The position numbers were made by a program, and so were the translations under genes. The notes under the pieces were generated by a model. That model was given only the letters and a program-made list of their open reading frames with translations, did not search any database and was not told the origin of the DNA. From Calothrix sp. HK-06 (GTDB lineage Bacteria > Cyanobacteriota > Cyanobacteriia > Cyanobacteriales > Nostocaceae), in contig NZ_MRCD01000008.1 in NCBI RefSeq assembly GCF_001904745.1, positions 110,300 through 174,299 of the forward strand: a DNA stretch of 64,000 nucleotides, given 5' to 3'. Within the stretch, counting starts at the first letter, position 1, and each line of letters opens with the position of its first letter. This document shows positions 29,479 through 37,846 of the stretch, piece by piece.

Positions 29479-30039
29479 TTAGATTTTTGGATATAACCAT
29501 CCTGCAAACAATTTAGTTACACGTGGCATTACCACATAAGTCATTAAAGATAACAACACAACCGTTGTAATCAAGCTACGAAGGAGTGGAGGAAGAATAA
29601 CTAACAATGGTTGCAGAATAAGATTAATTAGATTGAGCGTTGGGAATGCCGCTACACAGGTTATAACTAACATCTTATAACGAGGTGGCGGCACAATCGC
29701 GCGCTGTGTTGGTAACGTAAACCAAGTTTCTAAACCAGTCAGAACTTGCATTTTGCGCGAACCCATCGTCAATTTTTCTGCTCGCTGTAACCAAGTGCTA
29801 CGAATTGCAGAATTTTCCCACCGTCGCAAGTTACTCAAATGGTCAAACTTAAAAACAATTCGATATTCAGGGTGTGTAAAATCTGTAGGACGAAAAACAT
29901 TTACCCCTAAATGTCCGTCAAAGGTTTTTGCAGCTTCTGTTAATCCTAATAATATTTCTTCAAAAGCTTGTTCACAACCAGGTTTTACCTCTTGAATTAC
30001 ATCAACAGTTGTTGGTGGGTCGTTAGAATTTGAAATCAT
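29479..30039 (-). CDS. Membrane-anchored ABM-type monooxygenase
   Basis: A 186-residue protein. Residues 10-110 form an antibiotic-biosynthesis-monooxygenase fold (TVDVIQEVKPGCEQAFEEIL through a second strand HPEYRIVFKFDHLSNLRRWE). The C-terminal 70 residues contain two to three hydrophobic segments (YKMLVITCVAAFPTLNLINL and LLRSLITTVVLLSLMTYVVM). This ABM-plus-membrane-tail type is widespread. The substrate is unknown; the operon suggests a lipophilic aromatic or quinone. Start ATG follows a GGTGG. Confidence 0.86.
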   Translation of the reverse strand: MISNSNDPPTTVDVIQEVKPGCEQAFEEILLGLTEAAKTFDGHLGVNVFRPTDFTHPEYRIVFKFDHLSNLRRWENSAIRSTWLQRAEKLTMGSRKMQVLTGLETWFTLPTQRAIVPPPRYKMLVITCVAAFPTLNLINLILQPLLVILPPLLRSLITTVVLLSLMTYVVMPRVTKLFAGWLYPKI

Positions 30040-30047
30040 GGCGCCAC

Positions 30048-30974
30048 CTACGGTTGCAATTTTAAAGATAAACCAACGGTGCCTACATCAAGACAGACAA
30101 CTTTTCCACTTTCAATTCCGGTAGCAGGTGGCAGCGACATACCCCCATTAGTAACAACATATACCTTTGTTTGCTCACCTTCAATTCGACCAAAAGCTAA
30201 AGCAGTAGTACCGATCATTCCTTGTTCGGCTTGAGCAATAGTAATAATACTGCCATCTGGGGTAATTTTAACAACGCTATTGTAAACATGCGTGGTACCG
30301 TAGAGATTACCATCGACATCAAAAGCGAAATCATCAAGATTGATATTTTGCAGAAATATCTCTGGTGTACCAGGTTGACCATTAAATTGCAATGGTATTT
30401 TCACCAATTGCATCTTTTCAGTAACGGAAGCGTATAAAATATTATCATAAATCTTCAATCCATTTACTGCTGGAAAGACACTCTCAGAAGAACTTCGTGC
30501 TAACATCGGATGTTCCAACCATATCCCCACTGTTTTAAAAACTACATTCAATTTCCAAATGGCACCACGATAAGAATCAGCAATTAAGTAAATATCATCT
30601 TTAAGATAAGTAAGTCCATTTAAAAAAATGGCATCAGGCAGCGTCACTAACACCTCCGCTTTTCCTTGCGGAGAAACTATAAACACAGTGGGAACATCTT
30701 GGTCATCCCAAGCACTAAGTAATAAAGTACCATCTTCTTTAACAGCTAGCCCAGTTGCTTTTCCAGCAATTGCTGCATGTAAAACAGGTACACCGTCTGC
30801 ACCAATCCGAAATATTTTTCCATCGTAGTGACTGGTAACAAACAGAGTGTTATCTTTTCCAACAGCAATGCTTTCCAAAAAAGTATTAACTGGAAACTCA
30901 GCAATTTGGCGCGCTGGAACCAGAGCAATTGGGATTTCTGCAAATATTGGCGGTAATCCTGGTGGGGTGGACAT
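30048..30974 (-). CDS. SMP-30/gluconolactonase-like beta-propeller
   Basis: A 308-residue protein with six blade-like repeats (for example FLESIAVGKDNTLFVTSHYD, ATGLAVKEDGTLLLSAWDD, NLDDFAFDVDGNLYGTTH). It resembles the SMP-30/gluconolactonase/strictosidine synthase-like group, which hydrolyse lactones or phosphotriesters. No signal peptide is seen. A strong GAAGGAG ribosome site precedes the ATG. It is the first gene of the five-gene operon 27626-30974 and is divergent from the LysR gene, the likely controller. Confidence 0.85.
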   Translation of the reverse strand: MSTPPGLPPIFAEIPIALVPARQIAEFPVNTFLESIAVGKDNTLFVTSHYDGKIFRIGADGVPVLHAAIAGKATGLAVKEDGTLLLSAWDDQDVPTVFIVSPQGKAEVLVTLPDAIFLNGLTYLKDDIYLIADSYRGAIWKLNVVFKTVGIWLEHPMLARSSSESVFPAVNGLKIYDNILYASVTEKMQLVKIPLQFNGQPGTPEIFLQNINLDDFAFDVDGNLYGTTHVYNSVVKITPDGSIITIAQAEQGMIGTTALAFGRIEGEQTKVYVVTNGGMSLPPATGIESGKVVCLDVGTVGLSLKLQP

Positions 30975-31023
30975 TGAAACTCCTTCGATTTTAGGTTTTT
31001 CTACGATATAACGAACCGGAATA

Positions 31024-31044
31024 GCCTAGGGTTTCAACCCTAGG
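31024..31044. repeat. CCTAGGGTTTCAACCCTAGG hairpin in a divergent promoter region
   Basis: A near-perfect inverted repeat of nine-base arms around a short loop. A relative (CCTAGGGTTTGACCCCTAGG) lies at 9459-9478 between tpiA and folP. Here it lies between the LysR gene and the operon it probably controls, so it could be an operator-like site or merely a dispersed element. Confidence 0.55.
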
Positions 31045-31183
31045 GGAGCAAAGGACACTGCATAAAGAAAAGAAGTACTTTTTTGACTTTTAGTGTTGCT
31101 GAGTATTTTTTACTTACAGCTAACTACAAACTTATCAAGATGTTGTACATTAATCAAATCGATTGCAAAAATGTGATATATCA

Positions 31184-32101
31184 ATGAAATCAATTGACTT
31201 AGCGTCCATCGATTTAAATTTGCTTGTTGCTTTTGAAGCGTTGTTTGAGGAACGAAGTGTGACGGCAGCAGCCAAACGGCTTTATCTAGGGCAACCTGCA
31301 ATGAGTGCGGCATTAAGGCGCCTAAGAATCTTGTTCAACGACGAACTATTTATTCGCATCGGTCGAGAAATGCAGCCCACGAGTAAAGCATCTGCAATTG
31401 CACCGGGAATTTTTGCTGCACTTGGACAAATTCGTGCTTCTATCGAGTCTAGTCAAAGTTTTGACCCCAGTTCAGCACAACGATATTTTACAATTGGCAG
31501 TGCTGATTACATTAGCTTTGTGATTCTGCCAAAATTATTAGAATATTGTCGCGCAAAGGCGCCTTTGCTAAACTTTCGGATGATTGGATTTGACAAAGAC
31601 AGTGTGGGTGAGATGTTAGAACAAGGTACGATTCACGTAGCATTGGGTGTTTTTCCAAATCCACCTCGGCAAACAATTTGTGTACCACTATTTCAAGAAC
31701 ATTTCATCGGAATCGCGCGTCAAAAACACCCAGCAATCACGGATAAACCAATTTCTCTGGAGACATTCGCCAATTTATCCCATGCATTAGTCACGATCCG
31801 GCAAGATGCAACAGGTGAAATTGATAAAATCCTGGCAACTCACAACCTCCAACGCCATATTCTGTTAACCACACCACATATGTTAGTTCTACCAGCAATT
31901 ATTTCATCAAGCGATATAGTTGCCGCAGTACCGTATCGAATTGGCGCCCATTTCTCTAATAATAGTAGCATAAAGCTTTTTGAACTCCCACTGGAGATGC
32001 AACCTTGGACTGTCTCAATGATGTGGAGTCAATTAACCGACAAGGATGATGCAAATCACTGGCTACGGGAAACGCTTAAAACCGTATGCGAACACATCTA
32101 A
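31184..32101 (+). CDS. LysR family transcriptional regulator
   Basis: A 305-residue regulator from ATG 31184; the N-terminal helix-turn-helix begins at once (DLNLLVAFEALFEERSVTAA and AKRLYLGQPAMSAALRRLR). The effector-binding domain follows from about residue 95. The gene is divergent from the five-gene operon 27626-30974, the classic layout for a LysR protein and its target. Just upstream lies AATCGATT within a possible T-N11-A box at about 31150-31170; this is only suggestive. The ligand is unknown; a lactone, quinone or aromatic would suit the operon. Confidence 0.93.
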   Translation: MKSIDLASIDLNLLVAFEALFEERSVTAAAKRLYLGQPAMSAALRRLRILFNDELFIRIGREMQPTSKASAIAPGIFAALGQIRASIESSQSFDPSSAQRYFTIGSADYISFVILPKLLEYCRAKAPLLNFRMIGFDKDSVGEMLEQGTIHVALGVFPNPPRQTICVPLFQEHFIGIARQKHPAITDKPISLETFANLSHALVTIRQDATGEIDKILATHNLQRHILLTTPHMLVLPAIISSSDIVAAVPYRIGAHFSNNSSIKLFELPLEMQPWTVSMMWSQLTDKDDANHWLRETLKTVCEHI

Positions 32102-32761
32102 ATACAGTTTCATTGGTGAAAGTTGCATATCTCTTAAGAAACGCACTTTCTTAGGGAATATTGTACTATTCACTTTATAGCTATTAATCTTTATAATCAT
32201 ATATTCTATATATATTTAATTATTATTTAATAATTAAAGTTATAAGTTTTGTATATTTTTTTCTTCGTTTCCACATTTCAATATTTATTTGCTATAACTT
32301 AGTATCATAAGCATCTACGTCAAGCAAGCAACGGTATTGTTCTGCTGTAAAAAGTATGTACAGCGAATCAAAATCAGATGTTTTTTATACAATTCTGCTG
32401 TCTGTTATTAAAACAACGCTGTACTAGTAACTGTGTCATTTAATTATCATAATCTTGGCAAAAATTAGACAAAATGATCTGAAAATAACTGCATATTAGT
32501 ATCTTAAAATATATGCAAAAATTCTGATTGCGTGAGCGTAATAGTTGCTGCTGGCGCTGTAGTTATTTTGCACTTTATTTAAGATTTTATAATTTGTAAA
32601 AAAATGTTACACAGTTTATATTCATATATATTGTGAATATTAATAAAGACATATAAGTTGTGCTTTTACAGGCAATATGTGTGTTTTGAATGTGTGTAAA
32701 CTATTTGTTTTTTTCAGCGCATTTAGTGAAAAAATAGAGAATACAAATTTTACTACACAGC
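32102..32761. other. 660-bp AT-rich gene-free spacer
   Basis: Very AT-rich sequence between the LysR gene and the HAD–M28 gene. I see local palindromes such as TTATTATTTAATAATTAAAG near 32220, but no open frame, repeat-family copy or RNA fold I can name. It must hold the promoter of the following gene. Confidence 0.5.
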
Positions 32762-34678
32762 ATGGAAAATATTTCAACACCTGTAATTTTTTTTGATATT
32801 GGCGATACTTTAGGTATGCCGATAATTTCAGCTTCGTCTTACCGTCTAGAAAACTTGAATCTTTACGCTTACATCCCTTCTGTATTGCAGCAGTTGCGCT
32901 CTCGTAATGTTCGCATTGGGATTATTTCAAATATTGGAGAAGATTCACCTGAAAATATTAAGCGAGTGTTACAAGACAGCAATATTCACGAGTTTTTTGA
33001 TCCAGAGTTATTAATCTATGGAGAAAAAAACTCCTTGTCCATATTTGAACGTGCTGCACGTCAAGCGGGTTATGCAAACAACCCAAACCAATGTCTATTT
33101 GTTGGGGAGGATAGCCAAGAACGAAGTTATGCGCTGCAAGCAGGTTTTAGGGTAGCTCCTCATCCTTGTTTGGCTTTAGATGTACTGAATGGAAGTTACT
33201 TAAAATATATTCGCATTAAGGTTCCTAGCGAAGAAAGCGAACGAAACTGGCGTTCGACAATTACAGAGTTATCTGTTGTGCCATTGTACGTGACAGGTAC
33301 CCAAGGAAATCAAGTGTATGCCATAGCTACTGCAAATGCAGCAGCAAGACTCGATGATTTAGGTTTCGAGGTAGATAGGCTTGGTTTTGAAAATCAGCCG
33401 CTGACAACAGAGGTGTATTTACTGCGAGATGACCGCCAAACGCGCACGGGTTTTTTGGCGCCGCAAGGTCATTCAGCAGAATTCTTTCACCAGGACGAAG
33501 AGTCGAAATGGGTGTTATCTTCATCGCGTGAAGGGTTACACATTGCCTTACCTGCCGGACGTTCGATAGAGGAATATCACTTTGAGGAAGCACATCACGG
33601 GCATAACCTGAAGCTGATGGCTGACATGAGCTTACTTTCTCATCAAGGAGAGGGGACAGGGGTGAGGTCAAGTTTTTTAAACATCTCAACAGCAGAACCA
33701 GCTTTAACGGCAGACGAATTAAAACATTTTCAAGAAATTACTCCAGAAATCATCAGTGAATACCTTGACCGTTATAGTGGAGTTAAAGCATTAGACGCGG
33801 AAGGAAAAATCCAAATCAAAAGCCGTCATATTCAACATCCAGATAATGCCATAGCTACAGAAGCACTAGCAAAAGATTTTCTCGATATCGGTGGCGATAG
33901 CTTCACTGTTAGGCTTTATCCATTTATTCACGAAGGTCGTCTGCTGCATAATGTTGAAGCCCAATTGCAGGGTCAACAATCGAATGAACTTGTTTTAATT
34001 ACCGCGCATTTAGATTCTACCGCTGCCTTTAGTGACCACTTTGAACCCCATGCAGATATTGCTCCGGGTAGAGATGATGATGCAAGCGGTGTTGCAGCAG
34101 TTTTAGCAGTCGCAAGTGTGATTAAAAAATTAGCTGCTATCAAACCACCTAAGCGTTCAATTCGTTTCGTTTTATTTAATGCCGAAGAACACGGTTTAAT
34201 TGGCAGTAAAGCTTATGCACGCGGACAAGCTGCTATTAAGGCGCCGATTGTAGGAGTTTACCAAATGGACATGATTGGCTACAACGTCAATCCACCCCGT
34301 TCTTTTGAAGTTCATGTCGGCTATTTACCTTCGCAAGATGTTCAAACTCGCTCTCTATTTTTGGCAAAACGTCTGGCAAGCGTAACCGAACAAATATCAC
34401 CTGACCTAAAACCATTACAAATTTATACAAGTTCGGGTTGGGCAGATAAAGATAGAGACCCAGCAGAAGGTAGGAGCGACCACGCTAGTTTTCATGAGCG
34501 TGGATATGCCGCATGTGTAGTTTCTGAAGACTTTTTTGCTGGACCAAACCCAGATTCACCCCCTTCAGAAGCAAATCCTCACTACCACATGAAAACCGAC
34601 ACTTTCGTTGATGCAGAATACGCAAGCGATATTGCTCGTGTAATAGGGGCAGCAACTTGGGTAACGGCAAATTTGTAA
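32762..34678 (+). CDS. HAD-like domain fused to an M28 zinc aminopeptidase
   Basis: A 638-residue two-part protein. Residues 1-140 look like a haloacid-dehalogenase phosphatase: FFDIGDT (Asp12 and Asp15), IISNIG as motif II, and FVGEDSQERSYALQAGF as the C-terminal motif. Residues about 370-638 are an M28 peptidase with ligands in TAHLDST (His416), GRDDDASG, NAEEHGLIGS, MDMIGYN and RSDHASF. M28 enzymes remove N-terminal residues using two zinc ions. There is no signal peptide, so it is probably cytosolic or exported by a non-Sec route. The HAD–peptidase fusion is unusual. The M4-like peptidase follows 162 bases later. Confidence 0.87.
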   Translation: MENISTPVIFFDIGDTLGMPIISASSYRLENLNLYAYIPSVLQQLRSRNVRIGIISNIGEDSPENIKRVLQDSNIHEFFDPELLIYGEKNSLSIFERAARQAGYANNPNQCLFVGEDSQERSYALQAGFRVAPHPCLALDVLNGSYLKYIRIKVPSEESERNWRSTITELSVVPLYVTGTQGNQVYAIATANAAARLDDLGFEVDRLGFENQPLTTEVYLLRDDRQTRTGFLAPQGHSAEFFHQDEESKWVLSSSREGLHIALPAGRSIEEYHFEEAHHGHNLKLMADMSLLSHQGEGTGVRSSFLNISTAEPALTADELKHFQEITPEIISEYLDRYSGVKALDAEGKIQIKSRHIQHPDNAIATEALAKDFLDIGGDSFTVRLYPFIHEGRLLHNVEAQLQGQQSNELVLITAHLDSTAAFSDHFEPHADIAPGRDDDASGVAAVLAVASVIKKLAAIKPPKRSIRFVLFNAEEHGLIGSKAYARGQAAIKAPIVGVYQMDMIGYNVNPPRSFEVHVGYLPSQDVQTRSLFLAKRLASVTEQISPDLKPLQIYTSSGWADKDRDPAEGRSDHASFHERGYAACVVSEDFFAGPNPDSPPSEANPHYHMKTDTFVDAEYASDIARVIGAATWVTANL

Positions 34679-34840
34679 ATTTATGTTTCTATCTGTTTTC
34701 AAGACTTGAGTTTTTGAATTACTCGTCTGGAAATTAAGGTCGAGAACTTGTTGCCTAAATAAGCAGATAGGTATAAGTAAGCGCCGTTCGTGCTGACTAC
34801 GAACCAGTCAAAAATTGTTATACCTTCAAGGAGAATTACC

Positions 34841-36136
34841 ATGACTAAATCAATTACTAAATCAGATAGAACTGCGGCAATCGAAACATTTCAACAAGTT
34901 GCAAAACAGAAAGGGAGGGTGCGCGCTATCGCAGAAAAAATGTTGGAATTGCCTCCACAAGTAGACCCACCAGTTGTTGGTTCGCGATTACGCATTTGGA
35001 AGCAAGACCCGTCAGTTAAAGGCATAGACACACCAAGAACTATTTACGTTCACACTCAGGTAAATGATGGCCCGAGTGACTCCCAAATTACTATCCAGGG
35101 TATTCCTTCTGTCCCTGCGGATTTAAATCGAGACTTTTTACTCGAACCTGCTGCGAACGTAGATGCTTTTGATGCAGTTCATACATACGCGATTGTTCGC
35201 CAAGTGTTGACTATGTATCAGCGGGTTTTAGGTAAAAAAATGGATTGGCAGTGGAATAGTGATACTCACGAGGAAACTATTAAGGTTTATCCCCACGCTG
35301 GAGAAACAGAAAACGCTTACTATAGCCGTGAAGAAAAAGCTCTTAAATTCTTCTATTTCACACCACCTAGAGATTCGGGCTTAACAGCAAAAGTTTATAC
35401 ATGCCGTTCAATAGATGTTGTTGCTCACGAAGCCGGACACGCTGTACTGGACTCGTTAAAACCACAATGGCTATCATTTTCATCACCAGCACAAACAGGC
35501 GCCTTGCATGAATCATTCGGCGATTTGACATCTCTGTTTTTGATTTTGTCCCAAATGGATCAGGTAGAGTATATTGTGGCTCAAACCAAAGCCGATTTGC
35601 ATCAAAAGAGCATACTTTCTCAACTAGCAGAAGAATTTGGGTTAGCATTCAAACTGACCAATGGCTTGCGAAATGCAGATAACGACCTGAAACTGAGTCA
35701 GGTGACATTGGAAGTACACAGTTTGTCGCAAGTCTTTACAGGCGCCATTTATGATGTAATTGCGGATTTATTCACCGCAGGTAGAGACCCTTATGTACGC
35801 GATAGCGCTGATGTTCTCTACCAAGTAGGAAAGTACATGGTTGGGTTAACAGTAAAAGCTTTTATCAAAGCACCAGATACTAATGCTACCTTTGCTGATG
35901 TTGCAAACGCCATGATTGAACTAGCGAAAGCAGACGGAAGAGAGGACTGCGCTAAATTTGTTCAAAAGCATTTTGAATTTCGGGAAGTATTAGGGGCAAA
36001 AGCGTTTATTGCTCAGTTTGACTTATCAAATTTTGGGCTATATGCAAGTCGTCGTGGATGCTGCGGAACAATGCAACATCCACAGTATCAACATCAACAT
36101 TCTTCTGAGAATGGTAAAAACGGTAAGTCGAATTAA
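34841..36136 (+). CDS. M4-like (thermolysin-type) zinc metallopeptidase
   Basis: A 431-residue protein from ATG 34841, supported by CAAGGAG at proper spacing; the frame continues upstream to 34790 without a ribosome site. The zinc motif is His196-Glu197-Ala-Gly-His200. The third ligand is Glu224 in GALHESFGDL, the gluzincin arrangement of thermolysin. There is no signal peptide or propeptide typical of secreted M4 enzymes, so it may act inside the cell or leave by another route. The C-terminal tail (CC, then a His/Gln-rich stretch) is odd. It sits next to the M28 peptidase and may share its transcript. Confidence 0.83.
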   Translation: MTKSITKSDRTAAIETFQQVAKQKGRVRAIAEKMLELPPQVDPPVVGSRLRIWKQDPSVKGIDTPRTIYVHTQVNDGPSDSQITIQGIPSVPADLNRDFLLEPAANVDAFDAVHTYAIVRQVLTMYQRVLGKKMDWQWNSDTHEETIKVYPHAGETENAYYSREEKALKFFYFTPPRDSGLTAKVYTCRSIDVVAHEAGHAVLDSLKPQWLSFSSPAQTGALHESFGDLTSLFLILSQMDQVEYIVAQTKADLHQKSILSQLAEEFGLAFKLTNGLRNADNDLKLSQVTLEVHSLSQVFTGAIYDVIADLFTAGRDPYVRDSADVLYQVGKYMVGLTVKAFIKAPDTNATFADVANAMIELAKADGREDCAKFVQKHFEFREVLGAKAFIAQFDLSNFGLYASRRGCCGTMQHPQYQHQHSSENGKNGKSN

Positions 36137-36213
36137 TGTTGTTGAAATTTGAATTTCTTGTAGAGACGTAAGAGGTTGTTTGAAAAGTATCGTAATTGTA
36201 GGCGCCTTGCTAT

Positions 36214-36256
36214 TAAAAAAAACTAAGTACAGTTAACCAGACTAACTGTACTTAGT
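36214..36256 (-). terminator. Rho-independent terminator after the phospholipase gene
   Basis: On the minus strand, two exact 14-base arms (36243-36256 and 36222-36235) with a seven-base loop are followed by eight T. It ends transcription of the 36367-37134 gene about 110 bases past its stop. Confidence 0.9.
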
Positions 36257-36366
36257 ATTCCATGTCATTAATTTTGGTAGGTACGTAGTAGTGCTTTAGG
36301 GCACGAAAACGCCGAAACAAAATTTATGACAGTCAGTAGCGCCTGTTAATAGCATTGACTCAAAGC

Positions 36367-37134
36367 TTACTTGAATGCTTTAACAGCAGAATTAAGCGCC
36401 CACTTGACTACATTAGAGGTTCGTCCTTGGCGATTGCTCAATAGTGCCCGTTCTGATTTACTAGCAAACGTCCAAGTTTTAGAAAAAGAATTTCGATTGT
36501 TATAGTTAGGCGCGTCTGCGTGTGCCCATTCCTGGCTAAAAGCATAGTATCTCCAGGGTTCTGCAAATCCTGGGTCTTGTCGATTAATGTTATTAAAGTT
36601 AGGCTTCCAGTTAGATAAAGCCATAAATTCAAAGTTGTCAAATTCCGTAAGATTTCCTTGATGGTAAACCTTATTTGCGTGCGCGGGCACTCCCATATCT
36701 TCAATCATGTGAAGCATAACACCTAAGAGGAAGTACGCTTGTTGTTTATTACCTTGACGGTAAGCATTCAAACTATCTTGCCACCACCCTTGAATATCAT
36801 CGCAGCCTTCGTTTGTGCCTTTATGTTGTATCCGTTTAGCATTTAAATCAATACCATACTTTGTTCCTGATACTGGAAGTTCATGTAGTTCCGCGTTGGC
36901 GCCTTCAATTATCTGTTTGCGGAACTGCTGTAATTCTGGCGCCCCCGCTTTGAGTTGATCAATCGCCCATTCTGTTATGTAAGTATGGGTCGGATGAGTA
37001 GGATTCTTCGATGAATCACTGTCCCAAGCCGAAGCAGCAGGAACAAACAAGCTACTATTTGTAAATAGTAATGAAGCGGAGATTAAAACTGCTTTTAATA
37101 TATGATTATTATTCTTAAATGACTTGGTTCTCAT
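36367..37134 (-). CDS. Secreted zinc-dependent phospholipase C-like protein
   Basis: A 255-residue protein from ATG 37134, which has AAGGAG just upstream (the frame reaches 37167 without one). A signal peptide (LKAVLISASLLFTNSSLFVP then ASAW) is followed by a mature N-terminal Trp. That is the hallmark of the Bacillus PC-phospholipase C/S1-P1 nuclease fold, in which Trp1 ligates zinc. Matching ligands are HPTHTYITEWAID, LLGVMLHMIEDMGVPAH (HxxxEDxxxPxH) and the later EWAHAD. It could cleave phospholipids outside the cell; a nuclease role is less likely. A strong terminator follows. Confidence 0.82.
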   Translation of the reverse strand: MRTKSFKNNNHILKAVLISASLLFTNSSLFVPAASAWDSDSSKNPTHPTHTYITEWAIDQLKAGAPELQQFRKQIIEGANAELHELPVSGTKYGIDLNAKRIQHKGTNEGCDDIQGWWQDSLNAYRQGNKQQAYFLLGVMLHMIEDMGVPAHANKVYHQGNLTEFDNFEFMALSNWKPNFNNINRQDPGFAEPWRYYAFSQEWAHADAPNYNNRNSFSKTWTFASKSERALLSNRQGRTSNVVKWALNSAVKAFK

Positions 37135-37413
37135 AAAGCTCCTTGAGCAAGTATATTTTGACTCCAAACTTTTATTATCATATTTTTATCAAAACGATTT
37201 ATAAGAATTATTATCGCTTATCACCTGAGCGCGCTTATTGGCACCACCTTCTTAAGGTTTATTGAACAAAAAAGAGGCACCGCTACATCTGTATTAATAT
37301 TTATTGCAAAAATTACTCTTAGCTGGCAATTTTCTTAAACGGGATTCAAAATAAAGGTATGAACTTTTTTTGGGCGCCCGTAGTCCCTAGTTCAAGAGAA
37401 AGGAGGTTTAAAA

Positions 37414-37626
37414 ATGAATGAAAAAGTATATCTCCTGATTTCAGCAGCCATCTTTGCTTTTATTGCGATATTACATATTATTCGGCTAGTTAATCATTGG
37501 TCGCTTAATATTGGAGCGATTGCTGTTCCGTTATGGGGTTCATGGTTAGGACTCGCAATTGCAGCTGCACTAAGCATCTGGGCTTTTCGTCTGGTAGCCA
37601 AGTGGAATGCTAGCCATCAGCAATAG
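37414..37626 (+). CDS. Small two-helix membrane protein
   Basis: A 70-residue protein with an excellent AAAGGAGG ribosome site. Two hydrophobic helices (VYLLISAAIFAFIAILHIIR and GSWLGLAIAAALSIWAFRL) are joined by a short loop and followed by a polar tail. It resembles small cyanobacterial two-TM proteins of unknown role. It stands alone between the phospholipase-like and SulP genes, all in different orientations. The function is unknown. Confidence 0.75.
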   Translation: MNEKVYLLISAAIFAFIAILHIIRLVNHWSLNIGAIAVPLWGSWLGLAIAAALSIWAFRLVAKWNASHQQ

Positions 37627-37846
37627 TTCTTTACAATCTAATTATAAATAAGTAAAAAAAGCTTTTTTTGGTGACAGGCGCCAATTGGTTATATACCAGT
37701 GGCGCTTTCAGATTTTACTTTTATAATCTGAGTTTGTAAGCTTTTAAAATTTAGTACTTAATTTTATCCTAATTGAATTTACAATTAAAGAATAAACATT
37801 CCCTCATAGCTTGTTAGCGAATGTTGTTGTGTTAAGCATCAAATAG

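Noticed and set aside
37627..37846. Possible terminator in the spacer after the two-helix membrane protein
   Set aside because: A T-run and a GGCGCC are present but no convincing stem lies next to the T-run.
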